From positions 1-10,336 of the forward strand of contig JADHLS010000113.1 of assembly GCA_016780605.1 (NCBI GenBank): DNA of 10,336 nt. The letters run 5' to 3'. This DNA comes from Reyranella sp. Its GTDB lineage: Bacteria > Pseudomonadota > Alphaproteobacteria > Reyranellales > Reyranellaceae. Below the pieces are notes generated by a model. The model worked only from the letters and a program-made list of their open reading frames with translations. It was not told where the DNA came from and searched no databases. This document shows positions 1-10,336 of the stretch, piece by piece. Every line of letters starts with the position of its first letter. The first letter of the stretch is position 1. The position numbers were made by a program, and so were the translations under genes.

Positions 1-79
1 GGGGGAGAGGTTAGGTGAGGGGGTGAGGCGGGGTGCTTTGTGCACCCCCTCACCCAACCTCTCCCCCAACGGGGAGAGG
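1..79. repeat. Intergenic palindromic repeat upstream of rpoB
   Basis: Positions 1-25 and 43-67 form a 25-bp inverted repeat with one mismatch (A13 against C55). Inside it lies a 7-bp hairpin, GGGGTGC (30-36) with GCACCCC (42-48). The 3' arm can also pair forward: CCTCTCCCC (58-66) with GGGGAGAGG (71-79) around the loop CAAC. The long hairpin and the 58-79 hairpin share bases, so they exclude each other. G-rich/C-rich dispersed palindromes of this kind are common between genes in proteobacteria. The element starts at the window edge and may extend further upstream. No T-run follows, so it is not a canonical intrinsic terminator. It may stabilise, process or attenuate the upstream ribosomal-protein mRNA, which is inference. 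Confidence 0.8.
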
Positions 80-97
80 AGGAAGAAAAGAGGAGAG
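71..97 (+). other. Uninterrupted 27-nt purine tract
   Basis: Every base from 71 to 97 on the plus strand is A or G. The first nine bases are also the 3' arm of the upstream hairpin. In RNA the rest would be largely unstructured and contains several Shine-Dalgarno-like GAGG/AGGAG strings without a credible start codon in range. Its function is unknown. Confidence 0.6.
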
Positions 98-140
98 TGA
101 GTAAGCGAACAGAGAGTTAAAGACGGTCAGTTGACCACGG

Positions 141-154
141 CTTGAATATTCAAG
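141..154. repeat. Perfect 14-bp palindrome CTTGAATATTCAAG
   Basis: The sequence equals its own reverse complement over 14 bases, and it is AT-rich in a GC-rich setting. It could be a binding site for a dimeric regulator, with half-site CTTGAAT. With no unpaired centre it is a poor RNA hairpin, which favours a DNA-level role if it has one. No known operator is recognised. Confidence 0.5.
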
Positions 155-170
155 ACGGCCCCTTATCTGA

Positions 171-191
171 GCAGACTTCCAAAAAGTCTGT
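171..191 (+). other. Hairpin in rpoB leader
   Basis: CAGACTT (172-178) pairs perfectly with AAGTCTG (184-190) around the loop CCAAA, and a G171-U191 wobble extends the stem. It is not followed by a T-run, so a terminator role is unlikely. A processing or stability role in the leader is possible but unsupported. Confidence 0.45.
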
Positions 192-286
192 TCCGACAAG
201 TGGCCCTCTGCAACGGATGGGACGAACGGCTGGCGGGCCGCGAGTTCCGAGAAAGCAGCGGGTGTTTTCTCCGCCCTTGAACCTTC

Positions 287-291
287 GAGGA
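287..291 (+). promoter_or_regulatory. Ribosome binding site of rpoB
   Basis: GAGGA lies six bases before ATG 298. It selects this ATG over the in-frame TTG at 142, which has no comparable site at a suitable distance. Confidence 0.75.
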
Positions 292-297
292 CGCAGG

Positions 298-4453
<4,156 letters not shown>

Positions 4454-4467
<14 letters not shown>

Positions 4468-4491
4468 GCGCTGGCCTGCTTCTCTCTCTTT
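4454..4491 (+). terminator. Terminator-like hairpin enclosing the rpoB stop codon
   Basis: AGCAGGCCAGC (4454-4464) pairs perfectly with GCTGGCCTGCT (4470-4480). The five-base loop TAAGC contains the rpoB stop codon TAA (4465-4467). A pyrimidine tract, TTCTCTCTCTTTC, follows immediately. The shape is that of an intrinsic terminator with an imperfect U-tract, so partial termination, pausing, or 3'-end stabilisation of rpoB mRNA are all possible. A ribosome terminating on rpoB would cover the stem and could prevent folding, tying read-through to translation. Full termination is unlikely because rpoC has no evident promoter of its own. Confidence 0.6.
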
Positions 4492-4515
4492 CGCGAATTC
4501 GTCCAACGACTCTGT

Positions 4516-8702
<4,187 letters not shown>

Positions 8703-8722
8703 TCGGCGCAAACATCGAAACG

Positions 8723-8760
8723 AAGAAGGCCGCCCCTGCGAAGGGGCGGCCTTTTTCTTT
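8723..8760 (+). terminator. Rho-independent terminator of the rpoBC operon
   Basis: AAGGCCGCCCCT (8726-8737) pairs perfectly over 12 bp with AGGGGCGGCCTT (8742-8753) around a GNRA-type loop, GCGA. The A residues before the stem pair with the T-run after it. The downstream tract is TTTTTCTTT. This is a strong intrinsic terminator 20 bp after the rpoC stop, and it separates rpoBC from the genes that follow. Confidence 0.93.
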
Positions 8761-8834
8761 GTAACGCCTGGAAGACGCGGCCCGTCCCTCAGTCAGAAGC
8801 CGTCAGTGACCGAGGGGGAGCCCGACCATGGCCA

Positions 8835-9014
8835 ATGAAGCGCGAAGCCTGCCCGCGCATGGTTGGCGCGATCCGGACGCTTCTGCTGATGCCTGCGGTG
8901 AAGGACTCGCCTCGGTCACAGGAGGTGAAAGCCGAGGTGACGGACATGGAACGCCAAATCGCGGCGTTGCTGAGGGCAGTCGATGAACTGGCCGAAAGGC
9001 AGCGTGCAGGTTGA
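8835..9014 (+). CDS. Possible small coiled-coil protein (59 aa)
   Basis: I do not recognise this family. The frame from ATG 8835 gives 59 residues. Its second half (EVKAEVTDMERQIAALLRAV and onward) has heptad-like spacing of hydrophobic residues and would form an amphipathic helix or coiled coil. About three quarters of third codon positions are G or C, which mildly supports coding. The purine-rich GAGGGGGAG (8812-8820) is 14 bases from this ATG, which is long. The same site suits the nearer ATG 8828, but that one opens a different frame of unconvincing composition. It may be a genuine small gene, or the C-terminal remnant of a larger protein with a helical tail. Confidence 0.35.
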   Translation: MKREACPRMVGAIRTLLLMPAVKDSPRSQEVKAEVTDMERQIAALLRAVDELAERQRAG

Positions 9015-9082
9015 GGCGAGAATAACCGACGAACCCGGGAAAGGCGGCACCCCGCCGCGTCCGGACGACAACCGCACGTTTG

Positions 9083-9328
9083 TTGCGCGGCGGCCGCGAT
9101 GGCGGCGATAATGGCGACGTGCCGCCGGACCTCGAAACGCGCGTCAAGACACTCGAAGCCAGGACTTCCGAGATCGGCGTCGACGTGCGCGCTTTGATGA
9201 AGGGCGTTGCCGAGATCAAGGGCAGGATATCCTAGATGCCGACGACGTTTCAGATGCAGGCTTGGTTCGTTGGGGCGTCCATGGGCCTCGTGGCGCTGGT
9301 CTTCGCCGTTGCTCGCGCCCTGAAATAG
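9083..9328 (+). pseudogene. Coiled-coil plus membrane-anchor small protein, split by in-frame TAG
   Basis: One frame runs through 9083-9328 with a single TAG at 9233-9235. Before the stop it reads a Gly/Asp-rich start, then a helical stretch (LETRVKTLEARTSEIG and onward, ending IKGRIS). Directly after the stop comes MPTTFQMQAWFVG, then a hydrophobic segment and a basic end (VARALK). From memory, small alphaproteobacterial proteins of this type run without a break from a coiled coil through a Pro-Thr-Thr turn into one transmembrane helix. The TAG therefore probably replaces a sense codon such as CAG. The start is uncertain: TTG 9083 and GTG 9119 are the in-frame options, and neither has a good ribosome binding site. 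The full frame would encode about 81 residues. Function is unknown. It could be a recently broken gene, a sequencing error, or two separate peptides. Confidence 0.5.
9236..9328 (+). CDS. Alternative: 30-aa single-pass membrane peptide
   Basis: If the ATG immediately after the TAG at 9233-9235 is used, it yields a 30-residue peptide beginning MPTTFQMQAWFVG. One hydrophobic helix follows (about residues 9-26) with a basic end (R27, K30). The abutting stop and start would allow re-initiation by ribosomes finishing the upstream frame. Its stop lies four bases before the GNAT start, so it could couple into that gene. It is more likely the 3' half of a broken gene than an independent one. Confidence 0.25.
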   Translation: MPTTFQMQAWFVGASMGLVALVFAVARALK

Positions 9329-9332
9329 AAGG

Positions 9333-10118
9333 ATGACGGCTGGGCGTGTTTCCGTCGAAGACGCGATAAGCGAACTCTCCAGAGACCCGCTCCGCAACAT
9401 TGTTCTGCTGAAACAGCTGCTGGCCTATCCGGAACACGTGACCGTCCATCGAGCTTCCAGCACCGTTGGCATCGCCACGCTGGTTGCCTTGCAGACATCG
9501 GCAAGCTCCTACGACCGCGAGACCTATCCTAAAGCGTCGGTGGCTGCCTTCATCGCCAGCGATAGCGCGGCCCTCACGGCATTGCTCATGCCGTATTTGC
9601 CGAGCGGCGTCGGCATCGTGTTCAAGCTCGATCGAGAAGCCGACGTGGCCGCGATCGAGACGCGCTTCCCCATCAGCCGCCGCACGGCGTTCGTCTCATT
9701 CACATCGGCTGGCGGGGGCGAGCACGATCCGGGCGTCGAGGTCACGGCGGCTCCCGATGATGCCGCGTTCGAGCTGTTTGCCGCGCAGGGCCACGACCGC
9801 GCCTGGCTTCGGCCGCTTCTGTCGAGCGGCAAGGCCTTCGCCTGTGTGCTGCGAGCCGGCGGGGCGACGCGATCGGGGTGCATCGCCTACGAGAACTACG
9901 GCCCGGTGTGGGAGGTGGGCGGCGTCGTCACCGCGCCCTCGCATCGCCGCAAGGGGCTGGGCGCACGCGTGGTCCGCACGGCGCTGGCCAAGCTTGCCAG
10001 CCGCAAGCTCGCGCCGCGCTATCAGGTCGAGGAGGACAACACGGCGTCGATCCAGCTCGCCCGGTCCGTCGGTCTCAAGCCTTTCCTCACGATCACACAC
10101 TACGGCCACGACTGCTGA
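9333..10118 (+). CDS. GNAT family N-acetyltransferase (FR47-like)
   Basis: This 261-residue protein is probably an acetyl-CoA-dependent N-acetyltransferase acting in the cytoplasm on an unknown amine. The C-terminal third carries the GNAT core: strand GGVVTAP (196-202), then the acetyl-CoA pyrophosphate loop HRRKGLG (204-210) fitting R-x-x-G-x-G, a helix, and EEDNTASIQLARSVGL (about 233-248), where N236 sits in the usual GNAT asparagine position. The N-terminal part (DPLRNIVLLKQLLAYPE and onward) resembles the degenerate first half of two-domain FR47-like proteins. ATG 9333 is the first possible start, because the frame is closed by TGA at 9321. AGAAGG abuts the ATG with no spacing, which is poor, so re-initiation from the frame ending at 9328 may help. 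There is no signal peptide. The 3' end overlaps the convergent GNAT gene by 19 bp. Confidence 0.82.
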   Translation: MTAGRVSVEDAISELSRDPLRNIVLLKQLLAYPEHVTVHRASSTVGIATLVALQTSASSYDRETYPKASVAAFIASDSAALTALLMPYLPSGVGIVFKLDREADVAAIETRFPISRRTAFVSFTSAGGGEHDPGVEVTAAPDDAAFELFAAQGHDRAWLRPLLSSGKAFACVLRAGGATRSGCIAYENYGPVWEVGGVVTAPSHRRKGLGARVVRTALAKLASRKLAPRYQVEEDNTASIQLARSVGLKPFLTITHYGHDC

Positions 10119-10336
10119 TCGCGGCGCAGCCAGGCGTCGCGCTCGATCAGCCAGACCATGCGCCGGCTCTCGCCTTCGACGAAGCGGCCGGACGCGAACT
10201 CGACCAGCCGCGCGCCCTGCCGCTCCTTGACGCGCGCCGAGGCATGGTTGGCCTCGGCGTTGCCGACCCAGAGGTGGGGCCAGCCGAGCTCACGGAAGGC
10301 GTAGTCGGTCACGCGATTGGCGGCCTCGGTCATCAG
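10100..10336 (-). CDS. GNAT family N-acetyltransferase, C-terminal part (RimJ/RimL-like), cut by window edge
   Basis: The minus-strand frame enters from the window edge and stops at TAG (10102-10100). About 78 residues are visible. The first five, LMTEA, fit the helix that follows the acetyl-CoA loop in RimJ/RimL-type acetyltransferases (Gly-Leu-Met-Thr-Glu-Ala), so the ATG at 10333-10331 is probably internal and not the start. NAEANHASARVKERQGARLV is the typical late GNAT segment with the Asn-x-x-Ser-x-Arg-Val pattern. The tail (VEGESRRMVWLIERDAWLRR) matches the final strand and a W-L ending seen in this group. The substrate is unknown. The gene is convergent with the neighbouring GNAT, with their stop regions overlapping and no terminator between them. 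Confidence 0.78.
   Translation of the reverse strand: MMTEAANRVTDYAFRELGWPHLWVGNAEANHASARVKERQGARLVEFASGRFVEGESRRMVWLIERDAWLRRDQQSWP

Larger units (their letters stand above)
98..297 (+). promoter_or_regulatory. rpoB leader (probably untranslated)
   Basis: This stretch lies between the purine tract and the rpoB start and holds no convincing gene. It contains the interrupted palindrome GGTCA-GT-TGACC (125-136), the 14-bp palindrome at 141-154, a hairpin at 171-191, and a weaker stem GAGAAA (249-254) with TTTCTC (266-271). The rpoB frame stays open back to a TTG at 142. However, those 52 codons use TTA, AGA, CGA and AGG, which rpoB avoids, and they encode nothing like an RpoB N-terminus. I see no good sigma-70 promoter. 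In many bacteria this gap carries RNA processing signals, but a specific one cannot be named here. Confidence 0.5.
8761..9332 (+). other. Low-content stretch between rpoBC terminator and GNAT gene
   Basis: This 572-bp stretch has no conserved large gene. It holds two weak small reading frames, listed separately (8835-9014 and 9083-9328). A small hairpin, GGCGG (9043-9047) with CCGCC (9052-9056), lies between them. I found no tRNA, transposase, or convincing promoter. Codon use is less biased than in rpoBC, consistent with accessory or decaying sequence. Confidence 0.5.

Noticed and set aside
97..120. Seven-codon leader peptide from GTG 97
   Set aside because: The nearest AGGAG is only one base from the GTG and other purine strings are too far. 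Chance short frames are expected in such sequence.
142..168. Possible promoter TTGAAT (142-147) with TTATCT (163-168)
   Set aside because: The spacer is 15 bp, the -10 match is poor, and TTGAAT is part of the palindrome. Not enough to call.
142..297. N-terminal extension of RpoB from TTG 142
   Set aside because: Codon use differs from rpoB, RpoB proteins normally begin at the position encoded by 298, and ATG 298 has a good ribosome binding site while TTG 142 lies inside a palindrome without one.
9099..9197. Short frame from ATG 9099 (begins MAAIMATCRR)
   Set aside because: It is rich in Arg, Ser and Cys, has no heptad pattern, and is out of frame with the coiled-coil reading that resembles real proteins.
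9233..9235. Programmed TAG recoding, such as pyrrolysine or suppression
   Set aside because: Nothing in the window (special tRNA, downstream recoding structure) supports it. A simple nonsense mutation or sequencing error is more economical.
8789..9400. 203-codon minus-strand frame across the post-terminator region
   Set aside because: No recognisable domain, arginine/serine/alanine-rich composition typical of a shadow frame, and it runs antisense to the more protein-like small frames.

Overview
The window is chromosomal DNA from a GC-rich alphaproteobacterium. This rests on the two large proteins: a 1389-residue RpoB with the alphaproteobacterial form of the beta external domain, and a 1391-residue RpoC that keeps the proteobacterial zinc sites and trigger-loop region. 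A member of Hyphomicrobiales, or a Rhodospirillales/Reyranella-like organism, would fit, but the order is a guess. Most of the window is ordinary core genome, and I see no undescribed multi-gene system.

Layout. Positions 1-79 hold an intergenic palindromic repeat that can fold in several mutually exclusive ways. Its last arm opens a run of 27 purines (71-97). Positions 98-297 are the rpoB leader, with a perfect 14-bp palindrome and a small hairpin. rpoB (298-4467) and rpoC (4527-8702) follow in the same direction, 59 bp apart. The rpoB stop codon lies in the loop of an 11-bp perfect hairpin followed by a pyrimidine tract, which looks like a leaky terminator or a processing/stability element inside the operon. 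A strong rho-independent terminator (8723-8760) ends the operon directly after rpoC.

Downstream of the terminator the character changes to small accessory genes. Positions 8761-9332 contain a possible 59-residue coiled-coil protein and a short coiled-coil plus membrane-anchor reading frame that is split by an in-frame TAG. Next is a GNAT-type acetyltransferase (9333-10118). It converges on, and overlaps by 19 bp, the 3' end of a second GNAT gene on the minus strand (10100-10336, cut by the window edge).

How the genes work together: rpoB and rpoC encode the beta and beta' subunits of RNA polymerase, which jointly form the catalytic centre, and they are co-transcribed. rplL and the ribosomal genes that usually precede them would lie upstream of the window. 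The rpsL-rpsG-fusA-tuf cluster that often follows rpoC is absent from the 1.6 kb seen here. The two acetyltransferases have no visible functional link to transcription.
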